From assembly GCA_039968605.1 (NCBI GenBank), contig JBDVPM010000008.1:682001-746000 (forward strand): a stretch of 64,000 nt of DNA, read 5' to 3'. Below the pieces are notes generated by a model. It was not told where the DNA came from and did not search any database. It saw nothing but the letters and a program-made list of their open reading frames with translations. The translations under genes were made by a program, and so were the position numbers. Of this stretch, positions 9,701 to 18,522 are shown piece after piece. The stretch comes from Alteripontixanthobacter sp. Lineage in GTDB: Bacteria > Pseudomonadota > Alphaproteobacteria > Sphingomonadales > Sphingomonadaceae. How positions within the stretch are numbered: the first letter of the stretch is position 1; each line of letters opens with the position of its first letter.

Positions 9701-10105
9701 TTAACTCGGCTCTTGCTGCTCCAGCGCATGCATCTCCTCGTCCGAAAATCCGAAGTGATGCCCTGCCTCATGAATCACCACGTGGCGGATAAGGTCGCTC
9801 CATTCGACGCCGGTCTCGCGCCATTCGCGCAGCAGCGGCTGGCGAAACAGTGAGATGATCGCGGGCATTTCGGTGGCGTTCCAGACCGAGCGTTCGGCCA
9901 ATGGGTTGCCTTCATACAGGCCGGTCAAGTGCCAGCGGCTGGTCATGTCCACCGCCGCCAGTTGCTCCGCCGTGGCAAACTCTTCGACCTGCACGACAAT
10001 ATCGTGCAGCTGGTCGCGCAATTGCGCCGGTAGTGTTTCGAGCACACGCGCCGCCTCGATCTCCATCGCCTTGGCAGTCTGTTCGGGGAGAGGGGCATCC
10101 GACAT
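9701..10105 (-). CDS. Zincin-like metallopeptidase family protein
   Basis: A 134-residue cytosolic protein of the small bacterial metallopeptidase family formerly called DUF1025 (PF06262). The diagnostic zinc motif HEAGHHFGFSDEEM lies near the C-terminus: HExxH supplies two histidines and the catalytic glutamate, with an acidic residue downstream. The upstream segment W-N-A-T-E-M-P...ISLFRQPL is also typical. The frame continues upstream but would then run through the divergent hemerythrin gene, so I take the ATG at 10103-10105 (MSDAPLPEQ), leaving a 99-base divergent promoter region. Physiological substrates of this family are poorly known. Family assignment is firm and the role unknown. Confidence 0.85.
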   Translation of the reverse strand: MSDAPLPEQTAKAMEIEAARVLETLPAQLRDQLHDIVVQVEEFATAEQLAAVDMTSRWHLTGLYEGNPLAERSVWNATEMPAIISLFRQPLLREWRETGVEWSDLIRHVVIHEAGHHFGFSDEEMHALEQQEPS

Positions 10106-10147
10106 CGTGCCGATATGGTCCCGCTCGTCCGCTTCGCCAAGGTCTGT

Positions 10148-10173
10148 GGAACCGCAAGGGGCTTTCGCCGGTT
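10148..10173 (+). promoter_or_regulatory. Possible EcfG-type promoter of the hemerythrin gene
   Basis: GGAAC at 10148-10152 is followed after 17 bases by GGTT at 10170-10173. The alphaproteobacterial general-stress consensus is GGAAC-N16/17-CGTT, so the -35 is perfect and the -10 has one mismatch. It lies about 32 bases upstream of the hemerythrin start. It is weaker than the full-consensus site at 12946-12970 and may be chance. Confidence 0.35.
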
Positions 10174-10204
10174 TCATCGCCACACGCAAACAGGAGAACG
10201 CCCC

Positions 10205-10690
10205 ATGTCCGATGAAATTTTCGCACGCTTGAAGCAGGATCATGACGATCATCGCGCGATCCTGGACCAGATGGCCGAAACCAGCGGCGAAACCGAACGG
10301 CGCAAGGAATTGCTCGAAAAGTTCACCAAGGACGTGAAGAGCCACGCTGCGGCCGAGGAGCAGGCGCTCTATTCGACGATGTTGCGCAAGCCGCCGACCA
10401 CCGACGACACCCGCCATTCGGTGGCCGAGCACCACGAGCTTAACGAAGCGCTGAACGATCTGGCAGCCACCGACATGTCATCCAGCGCATGGATGTCGAA
10501 GTTCAAGCAGCTCGATCACGATTACCGCCACCACATCAACGAAGAAGAGGAAGATCACTTCCCCGAGTTCGAAAAGCATCTGACCGATGACGATCGCGAG
10601 CACATGAAGGAAGTGTTCGAGCGGCGGAAGAAGGAAGAGAAAGCCGATGCCGAGGTGACGCCGGAAAAGAAGGACGACGCGAAGGAATGA
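10205..10690 (+). CDS. Hemerythrin HHE domain protein
   Basis: A 161-residue soluble helical protein of the HHE cation-binding (hemerythrin-like) family. The expected iron-ligand pattern is visible: H in KQDHDDHRAIL, H..E in SHAAAEEQALY, HH..E in VAEHHELNEAL and the histidine/glutamate-rich DYRHHINEEEEDHF. The lysine- and glutamate-rich C-terminal tail (about 135-161) is variable in this family. The ATG at 10205 is chosen over an upstream frame start because CAGGAG sits at ideal distance and the protein then begins at the HHE fold. Such proteins bind di-iron and are linked to oxygen, NO or oxidative stress. The near-consensus stress promoter upstream fits. It is followed 19 bases later by the phospholipase D-like gene. 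Confidence 0.9.
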   Translation: MSDEIFARLKQDHDDHRAILDQMAETSGETERRKELLEKFTKDVKSHAAAEEQALYSTMLRKPPTTDDTRHSVAEHHELNEALNDLAATDMSSSAWMSKFKQLDHDYRHHINEEEEDHFPEFEKHLTDDDREHMKEVFERRKKEEKADAEVTPEKKDDAKE

Positions 10691-10709
10691 TACCGCTAGG
10701 GCTGGCCGG

Positions 10710-12257
10710 GTGAATGATGAAAGCCCCTCGACCAAGCAAAACGAAGACGCCGCGTTCGACGACAGCTCCGTCGAACGCGGCGTCTGGCGTTACGCCAAGG
10801 CGAAACGGGCCACGGTCATCGTCGACGCGGAAAATTACTTTCAGGCCATGCAGCAGGCCATGCTCGCCGCGCGTCAGCGAATCCTGCTGATCGGCTGGGA
10901 TTTTGATACGCGGATCCACTTGGCGCAGGGGCGCAAATGGTATGGCAAACGCGGCGAGGGACGTTATCCGAGCCGGTTGGGCAGTTTCATCCTCTGGCTG
11001 AATCGCCACCGCGACGACCTGGATATCCGGATTCTCAAATGGAGCTACGGCTTCTTCAAGTTCGCCGGTCGCGGATCGATGGTGCTCGATCTGGCACGGT
11101 GGTTTCCGCATAAACGGATCGATTTCCATTTCGATACCGCCCATCCGGTCGGGTGCAGCCACCACCAGAAGATCGCCGTGCTGGATAACAGTCTGGCCGT
11201 ATGCGGCGGGATCGACATGACCACTCACCGCTGGGACACACGCGATCATATCGAAACCGATCCCCGCCGGAAGCGTCCGCGCGGCTCTTATTACATGCCG
11301 TGGCACGATGCGACGATGATGCTGGAAGGCGAAGCGGCCGATACGCTGGACGATCTGGGCCGCGACCGCTGGGCCACGGCCGGCGGCAAAACGCTCTCCC
11401 AGATCGAGGTGCCCGAAAAATCGCTCTGGCCCGAAGGGCTGAAAGCGCAGTTCGACAATGTAGAGATCGGCATCGCCCGCACCAGGGCCGAACATGATGG
11501 CCGCCCGCAGATCGACGAGATCGAGCAGCTCTTCGTCCGCCACATCGCGCGTGCGAAGCGGTTTATCTACGCCGAAAGCCAGTATTTCGCGAGCCGCACG
11601 ATCGCCGAATGTATCGCCCGGCGCATGACCGAAGACGATCCGCCCGAGATCGTGATCGTCAACCCGGTCACTGCCGATGGCTGGATGGAACAGCAGGCGA
11701 TGGACCTCGCCCGTGCCCGTCTCGTCCGATCGATCGCGCAAAAGGATTTGCGGGGTCGGTTCCATGTCTTCGTGCCGTTTACCGGCGAAGAAGCGATCTA
11801 TGTCCACGCCAAGATCATGATCGTGGATGACGAGGTTCTCAGGATCGGCTCTGCCAACATGAACAATCGCTCGATGGGGCTGGACAGCGAATGCGACGTG
11901 TTCATCGATTCCCAGCGCGCCGGGAACGAGCATTGCACCGACGGGATCGCCGCATTGCGCCATTCGCTGCTGGCCGAACATTGCGGGCTTGACGAAAGCG
12001 CGGTGCCCGGCTTGCTGGAGCATTACGGATCGATGGCGGTCATGATCCGCGAGATCGATCGAAACCAGCGGCACTTGCGGCCGCTGGAATTGCCCGAGCT
12101 TGGCGAAATGGAGCAGGCGCTTGCCGATAGCGGGATGCTCGATCCCGAACAGCCGGAGCAGATGTTCGCTCTGCCCCGGGATCGTCCGGGCCTGTTTCGC
12201 AAAGGCAGCGTCCTGCGCCGCCCGTTCAGTTACATCAAGAAGAAGGTATCCAAATGA
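10710..12257 (+). CDS. Phospholipase D / cardiolipin synthase-like protein
   Basis: A 515-residue member of the phospholipase D superfamily with two HKD motifs: HHQKIAVLD at about residue 150 and [12 protein letters not shown] at about 365, each followed by the glycine/asparagine segment ([13 protein letters not shown]). The paired motifs form one active site that transfers phosphatidyl groups or hydrolyses phosphodiesters. There is no N-terminal double membrane helix as in E. coli ClsA, so it resembles the soluble PLD group found in alphaproteobacteria, used either in cardiolipin synthesis or phospholipid turnover. The start is a GTG, the only plausible in-frame start before residue 40. It overlaps folE by four bases, so the two are translationally coupled. 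Confidence 0.85.
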   Translation: MNDESPSTKQNEDAAFDDSSVERGVWRYAKAKRATVIVDAENYFQAMQQAMLAARQRILLIGWDFDTRIHLAQGRKWYGKRGEGRYPSRLGSFILWLNRHRDDLDIRILKWSYGFFKFAGRGSMVLDLARWFPHKRIDFHFDTAHPVGCSHHQKIAVLDNSLAVCGGIDMTTHRWDTRDHIETDPRRKRPRGSYYMPWHDATMMLEGEAADTLDDLGRDRWATAGGKTLSQIEVPEKSLWPEGLKAQFDNVEIGIARTRAEHDGRPQIDEIEQLFVRHIARAKRFIYAESQYFASRTIAECIARRMTEDDPPEIVIVNPVTADGWMEQQAMDLARARLVRSIAQKDLRGRFHVFVPFTGEEAIYVHAKIMIVDDEVLRIGSANMNNRSMGLDSECDVFIDSQRAGNEHCTDGIAALRHSLLAEHCGLDESAVPGLLEHYGSMAVMIREIDRNQRHLRPLELPELGEMEQALADSGMLDPEQPEQMFALPRDRPGLFRKGSVLRRPFSYIKKKVSK

Positions 12258-12862
12258 GCAGCCTGGTCGGACCCGATGAAGATGTTGAACGCGGCAAGCC
12301 CCCCGTTCCCGAACACGTACAGGATGCCATACGCACGTTGATCGAATGGACGGGCGACGATCCGACTCGCGAAGGGCTGCTCGATACGCCCAAACGCGTC
12401 GCGCGCGCGTGGAAGGAATATTGCCTGGGCTACAATGAAGACCCGGCGATACATCTCGCGCGCGTGTTCGAGGAGGTTGGCGGATATGACGAGATCGTGC
12501 TGCTGAAGGATATTCCGTTCCAAAGCCACTGCGAACATCACATGGCCCCGATCATCGGCAAGGCCGCAATAGCCTACCTGCCGACCGACAAGGTGGTCGG
12601 AATATCAAAACTGGCGCGGGTTCTGCATGGCTATGCCCGGCGGTTGCAGATCCAGGAACGCCTTACTGCCGAGGTCGCCCAATGTATCTGGGATCATCTG
12701 GAACCCAAGGGCGTGGCGGTGGTGATCGATGCCAGCCATTCCTGCATGACGGCGCGCGGCGTCCGCACCCCCGGCGTGTCCATGGTCACCAGCCGGATGA
12801 TGGGGACGTTTCTGGAGGACCAGCGCAGCCGCAAGGAAGTGCTCAGCCTGATGGGTTATTGA
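12254..12862 (+). CDS. folE: GTP cyclohydrolase I
   Basis: A 202-residue FolE (type IA). It converts GTP to 7,8-dihydroneopterin triphosphate, the first step toward tetrahydrofolate, in the cytosol as a homodecamer. The zinc/active-site signature is intact: HCEHHMAP at about residue 92 and [11 protein letters not shown] near 160, giving the conserved cysteines and histidines, plus GISKLAR and QERLT. Length is typical. The start codon overlaps the preceding gene's stop (ATGA), so it is read from that message. About 84 bases of spacer follow before the stress promoter of the next gene. Confidence 0.96.
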   Translation: MSSLVGPDEDVERGKPPVPEHVQDAIRTLIEWTGDDPTREGLLDTPKRVARAWKEYCLGYNEDPAIHLARVFEEVGGYDEIVLLKDIPFQSHCEHHMAPIIGKAAIAYLPTDKVVGISKLARVLHGYARRLQIQERLTAEVAQCIWDHLEPKGVAVVIDASHSCMTARGVRTPGVSMVTSRMMGTFLEDQRSRKEVLSLMGY

Positions 12863-12945
12863 CGCGCTCAAGTTCGGCTCGTCCCGGCAGGGCAACGGGT
12901 CGGCTCGAAGAAGCGGCCAAACCGGACATAGGCTGGCTGGGCCGT

Positions 12946-12970
12946 GGAACCCTCGCGCGGGCAATCCGTT
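12946..12970 (+). promoter_or_regulatory. EcfG general-stress promoter (GGAAC-N16-CGTT)
   Basis: GGAAC at 12946-12950, a 16-base spacer, then CGTT at 12967-12970. This matches the alphaproteobacterial EcfG (general stress response) sigma factor consensus at every defined position and spacing. It ends 41 bases before the ATG of the DUF2383 gene, leaving room for a short leader with a ribosome site (GGAGCAAG). Confidence 0.75.
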
Positions 12971-13011
12971 GATCTTGCAAGCGCAATTTAGCGCAAAGAT
13001 GGAGCAAGATC

Positions 13012-13455
13012 ATGGATAAATCGCACGATATTTCGGTAACCAACAACCTCATCAAGACCACGCTGGACAGCATGAAAGGCTACAAGGAAGCGTCCGAGGA
13101 CAGCGAGACTTCCAATAGCGCATTTTTCTGCGAAATGGCCGATGAGCGTAGCGCGGTGGCCAGCCAGTTGCAGCAGCACGTCACTTCGCTGGGTGGCGAT
13201 CCCGAAGATGACAGCAGCATTTCCGGCGCAGCGCATCGCGGCTTTATGGATTTGAAGCAGGCGGTGATGGGCACCGACGAAAAGGCGATCGTCCAGGAAG
13301 TCGAACGCGGCGAAGATTACATCAAGAACAAGTTTCAGGAAGCTTTGCAGGATAACGATCTGTCGGACCAGACACGCCAGCAAATTACCAATTGCTACCA
13401 GTCGATCGAGCAGGGCCATGCCCGCGTCGATGCGATGAAGTCGCAGATGTCCTGA
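13012..13455 (+). CDS. DUF2383 (PA2169-type) four-helix-bundle protein
   Basis: A 147-residue soluble helical protein of the DUF2383 / PA2169 family, a ferritin-like four-helix bundle of unknown activity often found in stress regulons. The family segments L..GYKEASED, FF.EMADERS..A.QLQ..V, GAAHRGFMDLK and VERGEDY.K..F.EAL are all visible. It is monocistronic: the upstream promoter fits the EcfG consensus exactly and a strong hairpin terminator follows. That makes a general-stress-response target the best reading. The biochemical role is not known. Confidence 0.88.
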   Translation: MDKSHDISVTNNLIKTTLDSMKGYKEASEDSETSNSAFFCEMADERSAVASQLQQHVTSLGGDPEDDSSISGAAHRGFMDLKQAVMGTDEKAIVQEVERGEDYIKNKFQEALQDNDLSDQTRQQITNCYQSIEQGHARVDAMKSQMS

Positions 13456-13475
13456 TCGACGGGTCAGTCGGATAT

Positions 13476-13510
13476 AAAAAAGGGCGCTCCCAGCCGGGGG
13501 CGCCCCTTTT
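13476..13510. terminator. Bidirectional rho-independent terminator
   Basis: An A-run, then a GC-rich stem (GGGCGC at 13482-13487 pairing with GCGCCC at 13500-13505), then a T-run. It lies between the convergent DUF2383 and peroxiredoxin genes and can serve both strands, since each side shows an A/T tract. Confidence 0.85.
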
Positions 13511-13527
13511 CGTTAGTTGGATACGGC

Positions 13528-14007
13528 TTAGAGCTGGCCGAGCATATGTTCCGCGCTGCTGACCGAGAAATCGCCCGGCGCTTCGACGTTGAGCTGGGTT
13601 ACCGTGCCATCATCCACCACCATCGAATAACGCTGCGCCCGCTTACCCATGCCGAAATTGCTGAAGTCGGCGTCCAGCCCCAGCGCCTCGGCAAAATCGC
13701 CATTGCCATCGGCCAGCATGGTCACGTCCTGCGCGTCATTATCCTGTTTCCAGGCATTCATGACGAACGCATCGTTGACGGCGGTGCAGGCGATTTCGTC
13801 GATCCCCTTCGCCTTCAATTCGTCCGACTTTTCGGTGAAGCCGGGCAAATGCTTTGCCGAACAGGTCGGAGTATAGGCACCCGGCACGGCGAACAGCGCC
13901 ACTTTTCTGCCGGCGAAAAATTCGCTCGCCTGGACCTGCTGCGGCCCTTCCGGAGTGGCCTTGACCAGCTTGATGTCCGGGATCTTGTCTCCGATCGAAA
14001 TCGCCAT
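13528..14007 (-). CDS. Peroxiredoxin (Prx5/redoxin type)
   Basis: A 159-residue peroxiredoxin of the Prx5-like atypical group. It reduces hydrogen and alkyl peroxides. The active-site segment PGAYTPTCSAKHLPGF carries the peroxidatic cysteine at about residue 49; a second cysteine at about 74 could be resolving, or glutathione/glutaredoxin may serve. The start chosen (MAISIGDKIP) is preceded by AAGGAT at good spacing; the frame extends upstream without coding character. The gene diverges from ahcY, and two inverted repeats lie between them, one within 80 bases of this start, suggesting a repressor-type peroxide sensor might control it. Confidence 0.93.
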   Translation of the reverse strand: MAISIGDKIPDIKLVKATPEGPQQVQASEFFAGRKVALFAVPGAYTPTCSAKHLPGFTEKSDELKAKGIDEIACTAVNDAFVMNAWKQDNDAQDVTMLADGNGDFAEALGLDADFSNFGMGKRAQRYSMVVDDGTVTQLNVEAPGDFSVSSAEHMLGQL

Positions 14008-14052
14008 GTTGTAATATCCTTTCGTGGGATGTGCTTGCAGCGCTCGATATAG

Positions 14053-14069
14053 CGTGGCCGCGCGCCACG
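14053..14069. repeat. Inverted repeat CGTGGC-N5-GCCACG
   Basis: A perfect 6-bp inverted repeat 46-62 bases upstream of the peroxiredoxin start codon. In the transcript it could fold into a stem; in DNA it could be an operator half. No further evidence. Confidence 0.3.
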
Positions 14070-14083
14070 GCAACGAATACAAC

Positions 14084-14103
14084 ATATAAAGATAACTTTA
14101 TAT
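14084..14103. promoter_or_regulatory. 20-bp AT-rich palindrome between peroxiredoxin and ahcY
   Basis: ATATAAAG-ATAA-CTTTATAT is a perfect 8+8 inverted repeat in otherwise GC-rich DNA, 77 bases upstream of the peroxiredoxin start and 95 upstream of ahcY. Size and AT content resemble operators of winged-helix dimeric regulators (Fur/PerR or MarR/OhrR classes). It does not match the four-part OxyR site. The palindrome is seen; the regulator is inferred. Confidence 0.5.
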
Positions 14104-14197
14104 TTGATCGCAGCGCCCTCCATCGCTACATCGCGGGCCGAACGGACAGGGGCCGCATATGTGGCTCCGCCCAGATTTAATTTTCAGGAGATTTCGC

Positions 14198-15610
14198 GTG
14201 GCCACCAAGGTTCAGGACTATATCATCAAGGACATTTCGCAGGCCGATTACGGCCGGGCCGAAATCAAGATCGCCGAGACCGAAATGCCGGGCTTGATGG
14301 CTCTGCGCGAGGAATATGGCGACGAGCAGCCGCTGAAGGGGGCGCGCATCACCGGTTCGCTGCACATGACGATCCAGACCGCCGTGTTGATCGAAACGCT
14401 AACCGCGCTGGGTGCCGATGTGCGTTGGGCGACCTGCAACATCTTCTCCACCCAAGATCACGCCGCTGCCGCAATGGCTGCGAGCGACATTCCGGTTTTC
14501 GCCGTAAAGGGTGAGAGCCTGGCCGAATATTGGGACTATGTCGGCAAGATCTTCGACTGGAGCACCGAAGACAACCCAGATCAGACCGCCAACATCATCC
14601 TCGACGATGGCGGCGATGCGACCATGTTCGCATTGTGGGGCGCGCGGATCGAAGCGGGCGAGGAAATGCCCGAACCGCAAAATGCCGAAGAAATCGAGAT
14701 GCAGCGCGCACTCAAAGCCTACGTCAAGAAGAACCCCGGCTACCTCACCCAGAGCGTCAAGAATATCCAGGGTGTTTCGGAGGAAACCACCACCGGTGTT
14801 CACCGTCTCTACAGCCTTGCCAAGCAGGGCAAATTGCCGTTCCCCGCGATCAACGTGAATGACAGCGTGACCAAGTCGAAGTTCGACAATCTCTATGGCT
14901 GCAAGGAATCGCTGGTCGACGCCATCCGCCGTGCAACCGACGTGATGCTGGCTGGCAAGGTCGCCTGCGTCGCCGGTTTCGGCGATGTCGGTAAGGGCAG
15001 CGCAGACAGCCTCCGCAATGGCGGCGCGCGTGTGATGGTAACCGAAATCGATCCGATCTGCGCATTGCAGGCGGCGATGGAAGGTTATGAAGTCGTGACC
15101 ATGGAAGAAGGCGTGAAGCGCGCCGATATCTTCGTGACCACGACCGGCAATGAAGACGTGATCACCGCCGAGCACATGAAGGCGATGAAGCCGATGAGCA
15201 TCGTGTGCAACATCGGTCACTTCGACAGCGAAATCCAGATTTCTGCCCTCGACAATTACGATTGGCAGGAATTGAAGCCCGGCACCGATGTCGTCACCTT
15301 CGACGATGGCAAGTCCATCATCATCCTCGCCAAGGGCCGTCTGGTAAACCTCGCTTGCGCGACCGGCCACCCCAGCTTCGTGATGAGCTGTTCCTTCACC
15401 AACCAGGTGCTGGCGCAGATGGAATTGTGGAACAACCGCGATGCCTATGAGAACGACGTTTACGTCCTGCCCAAGCATCTCGACGAGAAGGTGGCGCAAC
15501 TGCATCTCGACAAGCTGGGCGCTCAACTGACCAAGATGAGCCAGAAGCAGGCCGATTACATCGGCGTGCCGGTGGAAGGCCCGTACAAGCCGGAACACTA
15601 CCGTTACTGA
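14198..15610 (+). CDS. ahcY: Adenosylhomocysteinase
   Basis: A 470-residue S-adenosyl-L-homocysteine hydrolase that cleaves SAH to homocysteine and adenosine, relieving product inhibition of methyltransferases. Motifs include [19 protein letters not shown], the NAD-binding [10 protein letters not shown] and the C-terminal YRY end that closes the neighbouring subunit's cofactor site. The bacterial insert present in the 465-475-residue class is included. I place the start at GTG 14198 because CAGGAG lies seven bases before it; an ATG at 14159 in the same frame has no such site and would add 13 atypical residues. A hairpin terminator follows. Confidence 0.96.
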   Translation: MATKVQDYIIKDISQADYGRAEIKIAETEMPGLMALREEYGDEQPLKGARITGSLHMTIQTAVLIETLTALGADVRWATCNIFSTQDHAAAAMAASDIPVFAVKGESLAEYWDYVGKIFDWSTEDNPDQTANIILDDGGDATMFALWGARIEAGEEMPEPQNAEEIEMQRALKAYVKKNPGYLTQSVKNIQGVSEETTTGVHRLYSLAKQGKLPFPAINVNDSVTKSKFDNLYGCKESLVDAIRRATDVMLAGKVACVAGFGDVGKGSADSLRNGGARVMVTEIDPICALQAAMEGYEVVTMEEGVKRADIFVTTTGNEDVITAEHMKAMKPMSIVCNIGHFDSEIQISALDNYDWQELKPGTDVVTFDDGKSIIILAKGRLVNLACATGHPSFVMSCSFTNQVLAQMELWNNRDAYENDVYVLPKHLDEKVAQLHLDKLGAQLTKMSQKQADYIGVPVEGPYKPEHYRY

Positions 15611-15640
15611 TCTGGGCATCGCGCGAGTTCGAAAACAAGC

Positions 15641-15670
15641 AAGGGGCCGGCTGCGACCGGCCCCTTTTTT
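15641..15670 (+). terminator. Rho-independent terminator of ahcY
   Basis: AAGGGGCCGG, a six-base loop and CCGGCCCC followed by a run of six T, 31 bases after the ahcY stop. A near-perfect intrinsic terminator, separating ahcY from divL transcription. Confidence 0.92.
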
Positions 15671-15731
15671 GTTGCGTAATCCGCGCATCTATCCGTTGCA
15701 TCGCGCCCCTGCGGCGCATAGCTGACACCCC

Positions 15732-18071
15732 ATGGAATTATCCCCCACCGCAACCGTGCTGATCGGCCTGCTGATGGCCGCCTGGACCGCGGGCGCAGCC
15801 TGGCTGATGATTGCCGCAGCGGGCAAGGCGCGCGGTGCGGAAAATGCGCGCAAGGCGGCACGGCGCATGTCGCGCATGATCGACGAAGCGCCGGCCATTC
15901 CTTTGCTGGTGCGCGCCGATGGCCGGATCGAGGGATCGGACCGGCTGGCCGGTTGGCTGGGGCTGGACAAATTGCCGCAATATCTCAGCGAACTGGCCCC
16001 GGATGACGGGGCGGGGCTGTCCAAGGCGCAGGTGGCGAAGCTGGACGAAGAGGTGCGCCGCACCCAGAAAACGGCGGCACCGTTCCGGATGGAGCTGTCC
16101 CCCCCCGGTTCGCAGCGAAGCCTGGCCCTGCGCGGAGTGCTGGCCGACCAGCAGGTCAGCCCCGGCGGCGCGGCGCTCGTATGGATTTTCGATTTCAGCG
16201 AGAGCGAGGGCGAACTGTCGCGCCTACGCGAAGAGGCAGCGCGGGCGAAGGGCGATTTCGGTGCCCTGGTCGGCCTGATCGAGGCTGCCCCCATGCCGAT
16301 GTGGTTCCGCCAGCCGGATGGACGCCTGCGCCTGGTCAACCAGGCCTATGTCGAAGCGGTAGGTGCTGCCAGCTCGGGCGCGGTGATCGACGCGCAGACC
16401 GAACTGGTCGAGACGGTCGAAGGGCGAAGCGCGGCTCAAGTCGCCCGATCGGCGAGCGAGCGGGACGAGGCGATCGAGCGCAATGTCAGCGCAACGATTC
16501 GCGGCGAACGGCGCAGCCTGCGCGTCAGCGACCTGCCATTGGGGGCCGAAGGTGTCGCCGGATATGCCGTGGATATCGAGGAGCTGGAGGAACAGCGCCG
16601 CGCCTTCCGCGCTTTCCGCGATGCGCAGCGTGAGATGCTTGACCAGCTGTCGGTCGGCGTCGGACAGTTCGATCGTGACCGCAAGCTGGTCTTCGCCAAC
16701 CAGCCATTTCGCCGTATTTTTGCAATCTCGCCCGGTTCGGTTGCGAACAACACCTCGTTTGACCGCCTGCTGACGATGGCGCGCGAGCAGGGCAAGACCC
16801 CCGAAGTGCGCGATTTTCCGGCGTGGCGGGCCGAACATGTGGAATGGTTCGACAGCGGAACGCAGCATGAGGAAAACTGGCCGCTGACCGACGGGACGCA
16901 TTTGCGGATCGTCGCCCAGCCGACGCCCGATGGCGGATTGGTGCTGATAGCCGAAGACCGCACCGAACAGCTTGCCCTGTCGGCCACGCGCGACACGCTG
17001 CTGCGCACCCGCACCGCCACTTTCGACAGCCTGTTCGAAGCGCTGGCCGTATTCGCGCCCGATGGCCGTATGCAGCTGTGGAACCGCAGCTTTCCACGCG
17101 CATGGGGTATCGAACCCGATGCGCTGGAAGGCCATCCCGGCGGAGACGAATTGCTGGAATTGATCGCTCCGCAACTGGAAAAGCCGAAGCGTGCTGCGAA
17201 TATCGGGGAAGTGATCCGCAGCGCCACGCTCGACCGTCAGGAGAAGGGCGGGCGCGTATCGCTTACCGACGGCCGCACGCTGGAATTTGCCGGTGTGCCG
17301 TTGCCCGACGGAAATGGCCTGCTGACCGTGCTCGACATCACCGATTCCCAGAAAGCAGAGGACGCGCTGCGCGAACGCAATCAGGCGCTCGAGCAGGCCG
17401 ATGAGGTGAAAACACGCTTCCTCGCCAACATGTCCTATGAATTCCGTACGCCGCTGACGTCTATCGGCGGATTTGCAGAGTTGCTGGAAGCGGGCGTAGC
17501 CGGCGAGCTGAGCGAGCAGGGCCATGAATATGTGCAGGCGATCGTGGAATCGGTCGGGCGGCTGACCGAGCAGGTGGAAAACGTGCTCGACCTGTCGCAA
17601 TCGGAAGCCGGCCTGCTGCCGATTGCCAAGCAGCGGCTGGAACTGATGGCGTTCGTCGCGGAAATCGTGCGCGAGCGGGAGGCAGCTATTTCGGGCGGCG
17701 GGCTGAGCCTCGATCTGCGTGGGACGAGCGCGGGCAAGGTCGATGCCGATCCGCGCCAGCTGGGCCGCGCGGTGGGTCATCTGATCGACAATGCCATCGC
17801 CGCGACCCCGCGAGGCGGCAAGATCCTGATCGCCCTGTCGCGTCATAAGGACGGCGTTCGCATAGTGGTGAGCGATAATGGTAGCGGAATGGGCAGCGCC
17901 GACCTCCACCGCGCGATGGACGGTCTGCGCACCGGACCCGGCGGCACGCTGGAGCGGCGCCAGGGCCTCGGCCTGCCGCTCGCCCGCCAGTTGGTCGAGG
18001 CGCATGGTGGGCGGCTGGAACTGTTCTCGCGCAAGGGTGAGGGCACCACTGCCACGATCGATCTGCCGTGA
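15732..18071 (+). CDS. divL: DivL-type PAS histidine-kinase homologue with tyrosine H-box
   Basis: A 779-residue protein with an N-terminal membrane helix (about 5-30), several PAS-like segments (about 60-540), a coiled dimerisation region and a C-terminal HATPase domain (SDNGSGMG, GLGLPLARQLVEAHGG). In the H-box the phospho-accepting histidine is replaced: NMSYEFRTPL, Tyr569. That substitution is the hallmark of Caulobacter DivL, which binds DivK and steers the CckA-ChpT-CtrA phosphorelay rather than acting as an ordinary kinase. Length and the downstream tsaE neighbour also match DivL. It overlaps tsaE by four bases. ATP-binding motifs look intact, so nucleotide binding is probable. Confidence 0.9.
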   Translation: MELSPTATVLIGLLMAAWTAGAAWLMIAAAGKARGAENARKAARRMSRMIDEAPAIPLLVRADGRIEGSDRLAGWLGLDKLPQYLSELAPDDGAGLSKAQVAKLDEEVRRTQKTAAPFRMELSPPGSQRSLALRGVLADQQVSPGGAALVWIFDFSESEGELSRLREEAARAKGDFGALVGLIEAAPMPMWFRQPDGRLRLVNQAYVEAVGAASSGAVIDAQTELVETVEGRSAAQVARSASERDEAIERNVSATIRGERRSLRVSDLPLGAEGVAGYAVDIEELEEQRRAFRAFRDAQREMLDQLSVGVGQFDRDRKLVFANQPFRRIFAISPGSVANNTSFDRLLTMAREQGKTPEVRDFPAWRAEHVEWFDSGTQHEENWPLTDGTHLRIVAQPTPDGGLVLIAEDRTEQLALSATRDTLLRTRTATFDSLFEALAVFAPDGRMQLWNRSFPRAWGIEPDALEGHPGGDELLELIAPQLEKPKRAANIGEVIRSATLDRQEKGGRVSLTDGRTLEFAGVPLPDGNGLLTVLDITDSQKAEDALRERNQALEQADEVKTRFLANMSYEFRTPLTSIGGFAELLEAGVAGELSEQGHEYVQAIVESVGRLTEQVENVLDLSQSEAGLLPIAKQRLELMAFVAEIVREREAAISGGGLSLDLRGTSAGKVDADPRQLGRAVGHLIDNAIAATPRGGKILIALSRHKDGVRIVVSDNGSGMGSADLHRAMDGLRTGPGGTLERRQGLGLPLARQLVEAHGGRLELFSRKGEGTTATIDLP

Positions 18072-18511
18072 AGATCGCATTGCCCGACCTTGCCGCAATG
18101 GAGCGATATGGCGCCAGCATAGCCGCGCGCTTGCAGCCGGGCGATGTCGTCGCGCTATCCGGCGGACTGGGCGCGGGCAAGACGACGCTCGCGCGCGCAA
18201 TCATCGCGGCGCTTGATTACGCCGACGAAGTACCGTCACCCAGTTTCACGATCGTCGAGACCTACGATCCGCCAGCCACGCGGCTGCCGATTGTTCATGC
18301 TGATTTCTATCGGCTAGAAAATCCGTCCGAAGCCGAAGAGATCGGACTGGACGATTACCGCGAGGGCGCGGCGCTGATTGCCGAATGGCCGGAAAATGTC
18401 GGCGGCTTCTCGCACGAGCCGGGCTGCCTCTCGATCCGACTGGAAATTGCGGATGAGGGACGTTTGGCGATTGCCGAGCCGGGGGCGGATTGGCTAACCC
18501 GCCCGCTATGA
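18068..18511 (+). CDS. tsaE: tRNA threonylcarbamoyladenosine biosynthesis ATPase TsaE
   Basis: A 147-residue P-loop protein (YjeE family) required with TsaB, TsaC and TsaD for t6A37 formation in ANN-decoding tRNAs. The Walker A motif GGLGAGKTT spans about residues 32-40. Other family marks are SPSFTIVETY, HADFYRL and the EWPEN motif near the C-terminus. The GTG start overlaps the divL stop (GTGA), the arrangement also found for these two genes in other alphaproteobacteria. It overlaps or nearly overlaps amgK downstream. Confidence 0.95.
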   Translation: MKIALPDLAAMERYGASIAARLQPGDVVALSGGLGAGKTTLARAIIAALDYADEVPSPSFTIVETYDPPATRLPIVHADFYRLENPSEAEEIGLDDYREGAALIAEWPENVGGFSHEPGCLSIRLEIADEGRLAIAEPGADWLTRPL

Positions 18512-18522
18512 CCGGAGAATCC

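Noticed and set aside
9586-9771. 61-codon minus-strand frame overlapping the metallopeptidase 3' end
   Set aside because: Overlaps a confident gene in another phase and has no coding features.
10536-12074. 512-codon minus-strand frame opposite the phospholipase D gene
   Set aside because: Antisense shadow; the plus-strand protein carries both HKD motifs.
14104-14197. Possible SAH or SAM-II riboswitch before ahcY
   Set aside because: The leader does not show the conserved core of either class that I can recognise; a covariance-model scan would settle it.
14159-14197. Upstream ATG as the start of ahcY
   Set aside because: No ribosome site; GTG 14198 has CAGGAG at ideal distance and gives the family-typical length.
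16224-18200. 658-codon minus-strand frame opposite divL and tsaE
   Set aside because: Antisense shadow overlapping two well-supported genes; no recognisable domain.
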